DNA from: Idiomarina sp.
GTDB taxonomy: Bacteria; Pseudomonadota; Gammaproteobacteria; Enterobacterales; Alteromonadaceae
NCBI GenBank assembly: GCA_022565355.1
Contig: JAIUMU010000003.1
Span: 183,989-247,988 of the forward strand
Direction of reading: 5' to 3'
Length of the DNA: 64,000 nucleotides
In this document: positions 39,697 through 50,138 of the stretch, piece by piece
Layout of the letters: each line of letters starts with the position of its first letter
Numbering within the stretch: the first letter of the stretch is position 1
Program-made: the position numbers and the translations under genes
The notes under the pieces: generated by a model
Told to the model about the DNA's origin: nothing
What the model saw: only the letters and a program-made list of their open reading frames with translations
The model's database searches: none

Positions 39697-41613
39697 ATGA
39701 ACGTTATTGCTGCTGCCACCTTTACTGTTGCGTTGGCAGCCTGTTCACCGGCAAACGATGCCGGCCCTACTGATATCTCAGCAGCTAGTGAAGAAACGCC
39801 CCGCTCAGGAGCACTCGAGAACAACCATTGGCGGGTTGAAACACCTACCATTGATGCACATAGCTTCGCTAATAGTAATCAAGTAAGCACGCCACACTTG
39901 CATTTAAACTTGCGCGTGGATTTCGATGCCAAAGTGCTTTCTGGCTATGTAGAGTACGATCTTGAGTATCATGATGAAAGTGCCGATACGCTGGTATTAG
40001 ATACCGAAATGCTCAGCATCGCCCGGGCCGAGGCCTATACCAGCGGTGAATGGAGCAACACAGAGTATGCACTCGGTGATTGCGATGATATTTTAGGCAC
40101 CCCGCTCATTATAAGCCTGCCTGCTGGCACCGAAAAAGTGCGCGTTCACTACGCCTCATCTCCCGAGGCTACCGGGCTTGATTGGGTTGCCCCACAGGGA
40201 ACTGCTGGCGGTGTTTATCCATTTTTGTATAGCCAATCACAACCCCATTACGCACGCACATGGATTCCCATCCAAGATACTCCTCTGCAACGTTTTACCT
40301 TTACCGGAGAGCTCACCACACCACCTGAACTACTCGGTTTAATGGGCGCGAACAACCCACCTAACCCTGAGCGCACTGGGGTGTATCGGTTCGAGAGCCG
40401 ACAAAAAATACCCTCTTACCTAATGGCCATTGCAGTGGGTGATCTTGATTTTCATGCGCTGAATGAACGCATGGCGATCTATGCTGAGCCCTCTATTTTG
40501 GCATCAGCGGTAAATGAATTCGCATATACCACGGATATGATGGCGGTTACCGAGGAATTATTTGGCCCCTTCGCATGGGATCGCTACGATCAGCTCGTGC
40601 TGCCGCCCAGCTTCCCATTTGGTGGCATGGAAAACCCACAGTTGGCATTTCTAACTCCAACCGTAATTGCGGGTGACCAAAGCTTAGTGAGTTTAATTGC
40701 CCATGAACTAGCCCATTCTTGGTCTGGCAACTTAGTAACCAATGCTACTTGGCGAGATTTGTGGCTGAACGAGGGGTTTACCTCCTACGTTGAGAATCGC
40801 ATTATGGAAGCCGTATTTGGTGAAGAGCGCGCCTTAATGGAGCGTATGCTAGATGCACAATCCCTTGATGCGGCTATGCCCCATTTAAGTGAGCGCCAGC
40901 AAGTGCTGCATATCGAGCTAGCGCAACGCGATCCTGATACAAGCTTTACTGCTATTCCCTACACCAAAGCACAGCAATTTTTATTCTTCTTGGAAGAGCG
41001 CTTTGGTCGAGAAACATTCGATGCGTTTGTGCGCCAATACTTTGCTGATTTTTCCTTCCAAAGTATTACTACCGAGCAATTTCAAGAATACCTTGAGCGC
41101 CAGTTAATTCAACCGAACCCTGGGCAAGTTTCTCGCGAAGAAATAATGCAGTGGCTGTATGCCCCTGGGCTGCCTGATACCGCACCTCGCCCGCAAGTAG
41201 ATGTATTTGAGCGAGTACTTGCAGACCAACAGCGTTGGTTTGCTGGTGAAGCCATAGATACCAGCGGTTGGAGCATTCATGAGCGCCTATATTTCTTAAC
41301 TAACTTACCGAGTGATGTAAGCCAAGCTCAGCTCGCGCGCCTAGATGAGGAGTTTAACTTAACCAACACGGGCAATAATTCGGTGCTTTCAACATGGTTG
41401 GTAATCGCTATACAGCATCAATATGAACCCGCTATGCCACGTGTTGAGCAAATGCTTATGAGTATGGGTAGATTAGCTTACATTCGCTCTGTGTATGCTG
41501 CGCTGGCCGCTACGCCTGAGGGGTTAGCAACAGCACGCGAGATCTATGCCCGCGCGAAACCGAGCTACCACGTGCTTACACGTGATCAAATTGAAGATGT
41601 ATTGGGCTTATAA
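39697..41613 (+). CDS. M1 family aminopeptidase (LTA4 hydrolase-like), predicted lipoprotein
   Basis: FGGMENP, HELAHSWSGNLVTNATWRDLWLNEGFTSYVE; lipobox LAAC. ATG 39697 preferred (ORF from 39634). Confidence 0.92.
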   Translation: MNVIAAATFTVALAACSPANDAGPTDISAASEETPRSGALENNHWRVETPTIDAHSFANSNQVSTPHLHLNLRVDFDAKVLSGYVEYDLEYHDESADTLVLDTEMLSIARAEAYTSGEWSNTEYALGDCDDILGTPLIISLPAGTEKVRVHYASSPEATGLDWVAPQGTAGGVYPFLYSQSQPHYARTWIPIQDTPLQRFTFTGELTTPPELLGLMGANNPPNPERTGVYRFESRQKIPSYLMAIAVGDLDFHALNERMAIYAEPSILASAVNEFAYTTDMMAVTEELFGPFAWDRYDQLVLPPSFPFGGMENPQLAFLTPTVIAGDQSLVSLIAHELAHSWSGNLVTNATWRDLWLNEGFTSYVENRIMEAVFGEERALMERMLDAQSLDAAMPHLSERQQVLHIELAQRDPDTSFTAIPYTKAQQFLFFLEERFGRETFDAFVRQYFADFSFQSITTEQFQEYLERQLIQPNPGQVSREEIMQWLYAPGLPDTAPRPQVDVFERVLADQQRWFAGEAIDTSGWSIHERLYFLTNLPSDVSQAQLARLDEEFNLTNTGNNSVLSTWLVIAIQHQYEPAMPRVEQMLMSMGRLAYIRSVYAALAATPEGLATAREIYARAKPSYHVLTRDQIEDVLGL

Positions 41614-41677
41614 AGGCTGTTTACTAGACTAGGAATGGGCGATATTACTTAATCACTGTGATTCATTTACCACACTA

Positions 41678-41707
41678 GGCGCTCGTTTATATGAGCGCCT
41701 TTTTTAT
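41678..41707 (+). terminator. Terminator after M1 peptidase
   Basis: AGGCGCTC-GTTTATAT-GAGCGCCTTTTTTATT. Confidence 0.9.
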
Positions 41708-42389
41708 TCCGGCCGCATTGAATTGAACATGAGTTGCACTTGGAAGCTCGATTTCTTAAAGCTACTCAAGGCGCTAAAATCTTGTGGTGTCGCTTTTTTC
41801 ATCGCCAAATCGTATTCAAAACGTTCTATGCGCTGCAATAGTTCGCCAAGCTTGCCTTGATAATTCACTACCGCTTGCAAAATCTCATCAGCCACATTCA
41901 ATTGGCTTACGAATGCCGATGAGCATAATCACTTCTTTTACCGATTCAATTTTCCGGCGGGAGCCATAATAGGGGCTATTGGCAATGCGCAGCAAATTCA
42001 TCAGCAGCGTTGGACCTGCCTTCAAAGCCAGCGTCTACCCATGCTCGCACCGCTCGGATAATTTCTGGGCTAGGCACGATGCGTTCTACCAACTCAATAA
42101 TGACAAATTCTGGATTTATCGGCAGAAACGCTTTAGATAAGAGGAAGTCTGCGGAAACATTAATGCATACCGGTTGATTAAAGTGCTCTACATGTTCAGC
42201 GATGCCAGTACATAAATTATAAATCAATTCAGTAGTAGCCATATCTTCACCAACATCAAATGCAGTGAAGCCGCTATCATTACGATAAAGGAGTTCATGT
42301 GCATAAATGATGTTCTGGCGATCGTAAATCGGTTGTGAAGCGAAGAGCTGGCTCATCGAGTAGGTAAACTGCCTTGTTTTAACTAGCAA
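41704..42389 (-). pseudogene. Decayed EAL-HDOD (YuxH-type) signalling protein
   Basis: Three frames: EAL N-terminus (SQLFASQPIYDRQNIIYAHELLYRND...FVIIELVERIV), HDOD piece (LLMNLLRIANSPYYGSRRKIESVKEVIMLIGIRK, frame ending at 41888), HDOD C-terminus (NVADEILQAVVNYQGKLGELLQRIERFE). Confidence 0.85.
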
Positions 42390-42454
42390 ATGTTAGTTGT
42401 ATAACATTATCCTATTCTAAATAAACAAAACAGTGAATTCGTGATGCGGGATAA

Positions 42455-42814
42455 TTAAATCACTTCTATTTCAACATTCACAAGGCCCGAATCTATATCG
42501 CCAATAGCGCTGAATGCAGATCGGGATAGATCAATTATTCGCCCTTCAATAAACGGACCACGATCGTTAATTCTAACAACAACGCTTTTACCATTATTTA
42601 AGTTAGTTACCCTTACTCGAGTATCAAAGGGAAGCGTTTTGTGAGCCGCGGTTTTTGCATATTGATTAAAGCGCTCGCCATTTGCTGTTTGCCGAAACTG
42701 ATATTTCATCGCATAAAACGACGCCTGTCCGCGCTCTTTGTAGCCGATTAGTTCCGCGGGTGATCTGCTAGGTGCCATCGTGCAACCAATTAACATCATG
42801 CTGATGGTTACCAC
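42455..42814 (-). CDS. RlpA-like septal ring lytic transglycosylase family lipoprotein
   Basis: [60 protein letters not shown]; lipobox-like LIGC. Confidence 0.9.
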   Translation of the reverse strand: MVTISMMLIGCTMAPSRSPAELIGYKERGQASFYAMKYQFRQTANGERFNQYAKTAAHKTLPFDTRVRVTNLNNGKSVVVRINDRGPFIEGRIIDLSRSAFSAIGDIDSGLVNVEIEVI

Positions 42815-42929
42815 AATAAGAGATGTGAATGCCTTAATTATTAACCCTATCGATACATTGCAGTGAACTTTCGCGGCTAATATTAACGAATCACGGAATT
42901 ACGCCGAGCTGCTTTCCGCTATTTTTACT

Positions 42930-43796
42930 TTATTCTGCTCTCGTAGAATCTTGCTCTCTAGGTAAATTCGCCTGCTTAGCCTGCTTTGGATTAATAAAAG
43001 GCTGTATCAGTAAAGCTGTTAATCGATTCGTTGGCGCTTCACGAAACTCATGTAAGCCAGTAACCATGTTCTGGTGGCCTTCTTGAGGTTGATTGCGGTA
43101 GGTGCCAAAGAGGCGATCCCACCAAGGTAGGTTAAAGCCAAAGTTACTATTGGTTTCGTGTTTGTGCCACGAATGGTGTACCCGATGCATATCCGGTGTA
43201 ACCACAAACCAGCGTAGTATCTGATCGGCTTTTTTCGAGATGCGAATGTTGCTGTGATTGAACAATGATGTTCCGTTTAGCAGCACTTCAAATATCAGTA
43301 CCGCTACTGCCGGAGCACCCACCAAGAGCACCACACCTATTTTTATAGCCATGGAAAGAAGCATTTCAATCGGGTGAAAGCGCACTGCGGTGGTTACATC
43401 TACATCCACATCAGTGTGATGCATGCGGTGTAAACGCCATAGAATTGGCACATGGTGAAAGGTAAGGTGCTGTAACCAAATCGCGAAATCGAGTAGCAAA
43501 ACAGCAACAACTATTTGCAACCACAAAGGCATGCCGAAGGCTGCACCAAGGTAATGCAGCGCGCCGAATTGCGCTTCACTCGCCCATAACGCTGCGCCAA
43601 TAGCGGCGGTAGGAAATACTAATCGCAAAGCAATGGAATCGATAATAATAATGCCGCTATTACTCAGCCAGCGGCTTCCGCGCGAACGCTCTCGTGAACG
43701 TTTCGGAGCTAAACCTTCCCACGATAGAAAGATCGCCAATAACCCCAAAAACGCACTGAGCCTTAACCAAATTTCATACGTAAGTAGAATTTCCAT
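42930..43796 (-). CDS. Sterol desaturase / fatty acid hydroxylase family protein
   Basis: HLTFHHVPILWRLHRMHHTD and HRVHHSWHKHETNSNFG histidine boxes. Confidence 0.92.
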   Translation of the reverse strand: MEILLTYEIWLRLSAFLGLLAIFLSWEGLAPKRSRERSRGSRWLSNSGIIIIDSIALRLVFPTAAIGAALWASEAQFGALHYLGAAFGMPLWLQIVVAVLLLDFAIWLQHLTFHHVPILWRLHRMHHTDVDVDVTTAVRFHPIEMLLSMAIKIGVVLLVGAPAVAVLIFEVLLNGTSLFNHSNIRISKKADQILRWFVVTPDMHRVHHSWHKHETNSNFGFNLPWWDRLFGTYRNQPQEGHQNMVTGLHEFREAPTNRLTALLIQPFINPKQAKQANLPREQDSTRAE

Positions 43797-43868
43797 TGAA
43801 ATCTTTCCTTAAACCATTAACTATCATCATATACCACATCACAACATACCGGATAAAAGGACAGCACC

Positions 43869-44600
43869 ATGAAAAAGTTACTTTGTTGGATAGCCAGTGT
43901 AAGCGGTTTTGCTGCGCTATTTACATTATTTATTGCTGGGCCACTGTATCGTGTAGAAATTCTTGAGCTCAGTACGGCATTCTTATTCATGCGCTGGGCA
44001 GCATACATTGGTATCGCAGCAATCGTATTGGTGATCATTGCGCTCATCATACTGCGGCCTACTGCGAATAAACACCGTATCGTGCTAGCGGTATCGCTCA
44101 TTTTTGGTTTTGTGGCTTTTTATCTACCATACGAGCAAATGCAAACCGCGCAAAGCGTACCGCGTATCCATGATATTTCTACCGATACCGTAAATCCACC
44201 AGAGTTCGTAGCTGTAGCGCCTTTGCGCGCAGATGCCCGCAATCCGGTAGAGTATGCTGGGCCTGAAACCGCGGCACAACAATTGGCTGCCTACCCTGAT
44301 ATTCAAACACTGCGGTTTTCGCAACCTCCGCAAACCGTTTTCGAAGCCGCATTAACCGTGGTAAATCGCTCTGGCTGGGAACTTGTTGCCGCAGAAGCAA
44401 ACGAAGGCCGCATCGAAGCCACGGCAACCACCACATGGTTTGGTTTTAAAGATGATGTGGTGATTCGTATTCACAGCGAAGATAGCGAAACACTACTTGA
44501 TATACGCAGTAAATCACGAATTGGCCTAAGTGATGTGGGAGCAAACGCAGCTCGTATTCGCAGTTTCCGAGAGGCCATCACCGCACAGTTAGGAGAGTAA
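43869..44600 (+). CDS. DUF1499 family membrane protein
   Basis: Three TM helices then IQTLRFSQPPQTVFEAALTVVNRSGWELVAA...TWFGFKDDVVIRI. Confidence 0.85.
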   Translation: MKKLLCWIASVSGFAALFTLFIAGPLYRVEILELSTAFLFMRWAAYIGIAAIVLVIIALIILRPTANKHRIVLAVSLIFGFVAFYLPYEQMQTAQSVPRIHDISTDTVNPPEFVAVAPLRADARNPVEYAGPETAAQQLAAYPDIQTLRFSQPPQTVFEAALTVVNRSGWELVAAEANEGRIEATATTTWFGFKDDVVIRIHSEDSETLLDIRSKSRIGLSDVGANAARIRSFREAITAQLGE

Positions 44601-44602
44601 GC

Positions 44603-45757
44603 GTGCTAGTGCCTGCGAACGCATATGATTACCGGCAGCTCGCGAAAAAGCGTCTGCCGAAGCAGTTCTTCGATTACTTGGAAGGTGGTTCTTACAATGA
44701 ACACACTGCTCAGGCGAATATCACTGCGTTTAACGATGTGCAATTGCGCCAGCGGGTGCTGCAAGATGTATCAAAGCGTTCCAGTGCTCACCAGTTGCTA
44801 GGTAAACCCGTAGCAATGCCCATTGCCCTAGGCCCAGTAGGTTTAGCGGGGCTATTTGCGCGGCGCGGAGAAGTACAAGCAGCCCGCGCTGCGAGTGCTG
44901 CGGGCATTCCATTTTGTGAATCTACTGTATCGTTATGTAGCATTGAAGAAGTAGCGGCAGCGAGCAAAGGCGAACTGTGGTTTCAACTGTATATGCTAAA
45001 AGATCGAGGCTACGCGAAAGAGCTTCTGGAGCGTGCCCATGCTTGCGGTATCGAAGTATTAGTGTTCACCGTAGATCTGGCAGTTCTAGGAGCTCGTTAT
45101 CGCGACACTCGCAACGGTATTGCTGGGGCGCAAGGGGTGCGTGCAGGGCTGGCAAGAGCCACCGATCTGCTGAGCCACCCACGCTGGCTCTTAGACGTTG
45201 CTATCAAGGGAAAACCGCTTGTATTTGGTAATTTACAAGCCGCAGTTCCGAACGCAAAAAGCTTACCGGCATTTAAGCATTGGGTAGATCAGCAATTCGA
45301 TGATGCTGTTACTTGGCAGGATTTAGAGTGGGTGCGCCAACACTGGCCTGGAAAAATCATGCTAAAAGGCATTCTCGATGCGAGTGATGCGAACATTGCC
45401 GCAGATATGGGCTTTTCGGCTATCGCAGTATCCAATCATGGTGGCCGCCAACTTGATTCAGTACCCGCCACAATTCATGCGCTGCCAGCTATTGTGGATG
45501 CTGTTGCTGGGCGCTGCGAAGTACTCGTTGATGGCGGCATTCGCAGTGGTTTAGATGTGGTTAAAGCGTTAGCTCTGGGAGCCAATGGCTGCCTGTTAGG
45601 TCGAGCTTGGGCCTATGCCCTTGCTGCACAAGGTGAGCAAGGTGTGGCGAATCTTATGGCCACCTTTAAAGCCGAAATAGATGTTGCCCAAGCACTTACT
45701 GGCTGCACTACCATTGCGCAAATCAACCGCGATATCGTGATTACAAACAACGGTTGA
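44603..45757 (+). CDS. FMN-dependent alpha-hydroxy-acid dehydrogenase (LldD-like)
   Basis: FDYLEGGSYNEHT, AVSNHGGRQLDSVPATI, VLVDGGIRSGLDVVKALALGA. Confidence 0.92.
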   Translation: MLVPANAYDYRQLAKKRLPKQFFDYLEGGSYNEHTAQANITAFNDVQLRQRVLQDVSKRSSAHQLLGKPVAMPIALGPVGLAGLFARRGEVQAARAASAAGIPFCESTVSLCSIEEVAAASKGELWFQLYMLKDRGYAKELLERAHACGIEVLVFTVDLAVLGARYRDTRNGIAGAQGVRAGLARATDLLSHPRWLLDVAIKGKPLVFGNLQAAVPNAKSLPAFKHWVDQQFDDAVTWQDLEWVRQHWPGKIMLKGILDASDANIAADMGFSAIAVSNHGGRQLDSVPATIHALPAIVDAVAGRCEVLVDGGIRSGLDVVKALALGANGCLLGRAWAYALAAQGEQGVANLMATFKAEIDVAQALTGCTTIAQINRDIVITNNG

Positions 45758-45776
45758 TAGCGGCGCAGGTTGGAAG

Positions 45777-46298
45777 TTAGGAACGGCGCTTCTGTAATTT
45801 TCGCTGCAAGGTTCTGCGATGCATTTTTAACGCCCGTGCAGTGGCAGAAATATTACCATCATGCTCTTGCAGCGTGCGCTGAATAAGCTCCCATTCGAGC
45901 GCATCAACACTTACCGGCTCGTCACTCAATTCTGGCGGCTCACCATCACCCGCCAAGGTTTTCAGCAACAAGTTTATCTCTACCGGTTTGGTTAAGTAAT
46001 CATCAGCACCCTGTTTGATAGCATGCACCGTAGTGGCAATGCTGGCGTAACCGGTGAGAATAATTACCCGAGCTTGCGGCCATTGCTGCTGTATTGCCGC
46101 TAAGTATTTTAACCCCGAGGCACCAGATAAATTTAAATCCAATAAAATGGCGGTGAAGTTTTCCTGCTTATGTTCACTTAAGGCTTGCTCTGGCGACGTA
46201 CAATGTTTACCAATCCAGCCATGGTGTTCTAGCCGCCGCAGCATCACTCTGCCAAAGGCTTCATCGTCATCAATCATTAATACTTGAGCATCGCTCAT
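45777..46298 (-). CDS. Response regulator, RegA/ActR/PrrA family
   Basis: Receiver domain VLMIDDDEAFGR..ILLDLNLSGASGL; Fis-type HTH NISATARALKMHRRTLQRKLQKR. Confidence 0.9.
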   Translation of the reverse strand: MSDAQVLMIDDDEAFGRVMLRRLEHHGWIGKHCTSPEQALSEHKQENFTAILLDLNLSGASGLKYLAAIQQQWPQARVIILTGYASIATTVHAIKQGADDYLTKPVEINLLLKTLAGDGEPPELSDEPVSVDALEWELIQRTLQEHDGNISATARALKMHRRTLQRKLQKRRS

Positions 46299-46363
46299 GC
46301 TTTCGTTCTACCCCTTTCAAACGCTGCTAACGATCACTCCAATCGTTCCCCAGCATACTTGCA

Positions 46364-47623
46364 CTAGTTTCCGTTACCAGTATAAAGAGGTATACGCACT
46401 TCTTGTACCACTATTTCGCTGTTATCGCGTTTGCTATTGGTTAAACTTACCGTGAGTGAGCCATTGAACCGTTCTAACGTGGCATGGCTGAGCATCATGC
46501 CAATACCCAAGCCATTTTTACTATGCATACGCTTTAAACCTATCTGCTGCAGCTTCGCGAGAGTCATCGAGGCATTCGGATTCTCAATATGTAATAACCA
46601 ATCAGAATCCGAACAGAACGATTTAATCAGTAATTCGCCATTGCCTTTTGCAGAGGCCTCATGGGCTGCATTGCGCACTAAATTCAATAACGCAGGCAAC
46701 AACGCTTGATCTGCTAATACCATGCAACGGCTATCGCATTGAAAAACATAATCCACAGGAATTTGTGCGCTCGCGATAGTAATTTGCTCACGTAATTCGG
46801 CTTGAATATCAACAATGGGGACTATGCTGAGTTTATTCGTGTCGAGTGCATGGGTAACAGCACGTAAATCCTTGAGCAACACGCTCACGCGCTGTATTGG
46901 TTCCGCCATTTCCTTTATTACAGGATGCTCTGGGAACTCTTCAGCAAATTCCTCATGTAATAAACTCAAAGTACTCAACGGGGTGGCTAACTCGTGGGTG
47001 TACTGCGCTGAAGCAGTGGCTACCGCTAGTATTTGCTCCTGCCGCAATTGGTTTTCCCGCAGCTCCAGTAATTCTTGCTGACTGCGTTCTAACCGCTTGC
47101 GAATCACACTGATCGCGATGGCCAGCAAAATGGCAGCAACATAAAAGGTAACACTCATGCCAAAGTAGTGGCTAGCATCCGGTGTATGCATTGCATGTGC
47201 AGCATGTGCAGAATGCGAGGAATACAGTAGCAATACCGCCGTAAATAAACTCTGGGCGATGAGTATCACCGCCAGTATAGAAATCGCTTGGGGCCGGCTT
47301 AAGGTTAGAAAAGCGATCGCTACCGGCAGCAATAGCAGTGCATTTGCGGGGTTGGCGATGCCCCCAGATATCGCCAATGCCAATATCCATAGCACCGAAA
47401 GCGCCATAATCTGGACAAGAATCCGGTATTCCGCAGCCAGAAGATATGCACGCCAAGCAGCTACCGTTAACATCACACTCAGCGCACACAATGCCAACCA
47501 ACTATAATAACTATTTGCTGATTCACCGCTAAAATTCATGATCGCAATAATCGCAAACAGGGTTGCCGAACCAATGTACAGAGCCCGTAAAATATATGAT
47601 GTGCTGTTAACCACGCGCTGCAT
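46364..47623 (-). CDS. Sensor histidine kinase, RegB/PrrB-like
   Basis: Six-TM N-terminus, SGGIANPANALLLLP, H-box YTHELATPLSTLSLL, NGLGIGMMLSHATLERFNG. Confidence 0.88.
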   Translation of the reverse strand: MQRVVNSTSYILRALYIGSATLFAIIAIMNFSGESANSYYSWLALCALSVMLTVAAWRAYLLAAEYRILVQIMALSVLWILALAISGGIANPANALLLLPVAIAFLTLSRPQAISILAVILIAQSLFTAVLLLYSSHSAHAAHAMHTPDASHYFGMSVTFYVAAILLAIAISVIRKRLERSQQELLELRENQLRQEQILAVATASAQYTHELATPLSTLSLLHEEFAEEFPEHPVIKEMAEPIQRVSVLLKDLRAVTHALDTNKLSIVPIVDIQAELREQITIASAQIPVDYVFQCDSRCMVLADQALLPALLNLVRNAAHEASAKGNGELLIKSFCSDSDWLLHIENPNASMTLAKLQQIGLKRMHSKNGLGIGMMLSHATLERFNGSLTVSLTNSKRDNSEIVVQEVRIPLYTGNGN

Positions 47624-47844
47624 GAATACCCCTTCTGTACGCCACCCTTGCTGTTGCTCAAGGTTACTACTTAACGCGTTCTAGTATAGGGGGTTAGGCT
47701 TTGATTACCAATGCACTAAATAAAACCTTTGGATTCCCATAACCGTATTGCTAATGTAGCTACTGAATTGCTTTATACACGAGGGCTTTGAGGTTAACTC
47801 AAGGGTGTATAAGGGGCAGGGATATAACTCACATTGGGTACTTT

Positions 47845-48669
47845 ATGAACAATAATAACGAACAGAAACGCATTTTTATTACCGGTGGCGCCAATGGTTT
47901 TGGTTTGGCGATTGCGCGCTTCTATGCACAGCAAGGCTGGCGTGTAGCAATTGGCGATATCGTGCAAGAAGAGCAAGCCAATGCGGCAGTAACGGAGCTG
48001 CAAGCACTTGCTAGCGAAGTTCGTTATTTTCATTGTGATGTTACCCAAGATAACGATTTACAAACAGTGGCTGATACGCTGGCAACAGAATGGCATGGCG
48101 TAGATGTAGTAGTGAATAACGCGGGTGTGGCCCAAGTTGGCGCTATCGACGATGTAAGCATGCAAGATTGGCAGTGGATTACAGAAATCAACTTGCTCGG
48201 TGTTGTGCGCGGCTGCCGTGTATTTACACCGCTGCTCAAGCAGCAGAAATCTGGGCATATCGTGAACGTAGCATCGATGGCTGGGTTACTCGATTTACCG
48301 AATATGGCCGCCTATAACACCACCAAGGCCGCTGTTGTTGCGCTTTCGGAAACTTTAGAGAATGAACTTGCGCCATTCAATATTGGTGTTAGCGTAGTTT
48401 GCCCTTCGTTTTTCCGCACGAACTTGGGCTCTAGTATGCGTAGTACGGTGCCCAATATGGATAAAACGCTTGATAAGTTAATGAGTAAAAGCGATTTAAG
48501 CGCCGATGATATTGCCGCTCAGGTAGCAGCTGCGGTATCACAACGGCGATTTTATGTGCTGCCGCATGCCCAAGCACGCCGCATGTGGCGTTTGAAGCGT
48601 TGGCTGCCGCGCGGAATATACGCCAAGCTTATGCAAAAGCAATTCGCCAAAGCAGGAGGCCGTAAATGA
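47845..48669 (+). CDS. SDR family oxidoreductase
   Basis: FITGGANGFGLAIARFYA, NNAGVAQVG, YNTTKAAV. ATG 47845 preferred (ORF from 47788). Confidence 0.92.
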   Translation: MNNNNEQKRIFITGGANGFGLAIARFYAQQGWRVAIGDIVQEEQANAAVTELQALASEVRYFHCDVTQDNDLQTVADTLATEWHGVDVVVNNAGVAQVGAIDDVSMQDWQWITEINLLGVVRGCRVFTPLLKQQKSGHIVNVASMAGLLDLPNMAAYNTTKAAVVALSETLENELAPFNIGVSVVCPSFFRTNLGSSMRSTVPNMDKTLDKLMSKSDLSADDIAAQVAAAVSQRRFYVLPHAQARRMWRLKRWLPRGIYAKLMQKQFAKAGGRK

Positions 48670-50132
48670 GCCCATCATCCACCGCCGCACATACACAAGC
48701 AAACGAAACCACCACTATCGCCGCCATGCAGCAGCTATTTTCTGATCAACAACACGATTTTGCTAGCGCTCCTTTTTGGCAGGCACATCAACGAATTGAG
48801 CGGTTAGAGCGCTTGCAAGCAGCATTATTAGCCGAACAAGAGATGTTGATTCAGGCAATTCATGATGATTTTGGGCGCCGCTCTGCCGATGAAACACGGT
48901 TAGCAGAATTGTTACCCTCGATAGAAGGGATCAAGTATGCAAAAAAACGCATCCGCAAATGGATGCGGCCTGCTCGGCGAAAGGTAGGTTTAGCCTTTCA
49001 GCCTGCCAAAGCATGGGTTGAATACCAACCGCTCGGTGTTGTGGGTATCATTGTACCCTGGAATTACCCGCTCTATTTAGCCATTGGCCCTTTGGTGGCA
49101 GCCCTTGCAGCCGGAAACCGCGCGCTGATTAAAATGAGCGAATTTACCCCGAATACTGCAGCGGCATTAGCAAAACTAATTGCGACGATATTTCCTGCGA
49201 ATGAAGTAGCCATTATTACCGGTGAGGCTGAGGTAGCCGCCGAGTTTTCCAAGCTTCCATTCGATCATTTGTTGTTCACAGGCGGAACCAGCATTGGCCG
49301 GCACGTAATGCGAGCCGCGGCGGAGAACTTAACCCCGGTAACCCTAGAGCTCGGTGGCAAATCACCCGCTATTATTGGCCATGGCACTGACGGCAATAGC
49401 GTTGATATTGCTACTGCAGCAGAACGCATTGCCTTTGGTAAGGCCTTGAACGCTGGGCAAACCTGCGTTGCCCCCGATTATGTGCTTTGCCCCGAGCATG
49501 CAAAAGATGCCTTAGTAGCCGAGCTAAAAGTGCAACTAACGCGCATGTACCCAACGCTGCTGCATAATCCAGATTACACCTGGATTATCAATGACAAGCA
49601 GTTTGATCGCTTACATGGCGTATTACAAAACGCGATTAGCCAAGGCGCAAACGTGATGCCAGTGAACCCAGCGAATGAATCATTCACCGGAACACGTATT
49701 ATTCCTCCTACCCTGATCACCGATGCCACCGAACAAATGGACGTGCTACAAAGTGAAATTTTTGGGCCCATTTTACCCATTGTTACCTATCGTGAATTTA
49801 GTGAGGCTCTTACTTATGTGCGCAACGGCGATCGGCCGCTGGCGCTGTACTATTTTGGCGCGAACAAAGCTGAGCAGAATGCCGTATTGAAAACAACGCA
49901 CTCTGGCGGTGTTTGCATCAACGATACCGTGTTTCATGTGGCGCAAGATGATTTACCATTTGGTGGCGTAGGCGCCTCGGGGATGGGCCACTATCATGGC
50001 CATGAAGGCTTTTTAACCTTTAGCAAAGCACGGGCAGTGCTGCGCAAAGGCAAATTAAATAGCGCCCGCTTTGTATATCCTCCTTATGGTGGTAAGTTAT
50101 TGAATACCATTTATAAACTTTTTATTCGCTGA
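48666..50132 (+). CDS. Aldehyde dehydrogenase (coniferyl aldehyde dehydrogenase-like)
   Basis: PWNYPLYLAIGPLVAALAAGN, LELGGKSPAII, NAGQTCVAPDYVL. Confidence 0.92.
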   Translation: MSPSSTAAHTQANETTTIAAMQQLFSDQQHDFASAPFWQAHQRIERLERLQAALLAEQEMLIQAIHDDFGRRSADETRLAELLPSIEGIKYAKKRIRKWMRPARRKVGLAFQPAKAWVEYQPLGVVGIIVPWNYPLYLAIGPLVAALAAGNRALIKMSEFTPNTAAALAKLIATIFPANEVAIITGEAEVAAEFSKLPFDHLLFTGGTSIGRHVMRAAAENLTPVTLELGGKSPAIIGHGTDGNSVDIATAAERIAFGKALNAGQTCVAPDYVLCPEHAKDALVAELKVQLTRMYPTLLHNPDYTWIINDKQFDRLHGVLQNAISQGANVMPVNPANESFTGTRIIPPTLITDATEQMDVLQSEIFGPILPIVTYREFSEALTYVRNGDRPLALYYFGANKAEQNAVLKTTHSGGVCINDTVFHVAQDDLPFGGVGASGMGHYHGHEGFLTFSKARAVLRKGKLNSARFVYPPYGGKLLNTIYKLFIR

Positions 50133-50138
50133 GGTGCT

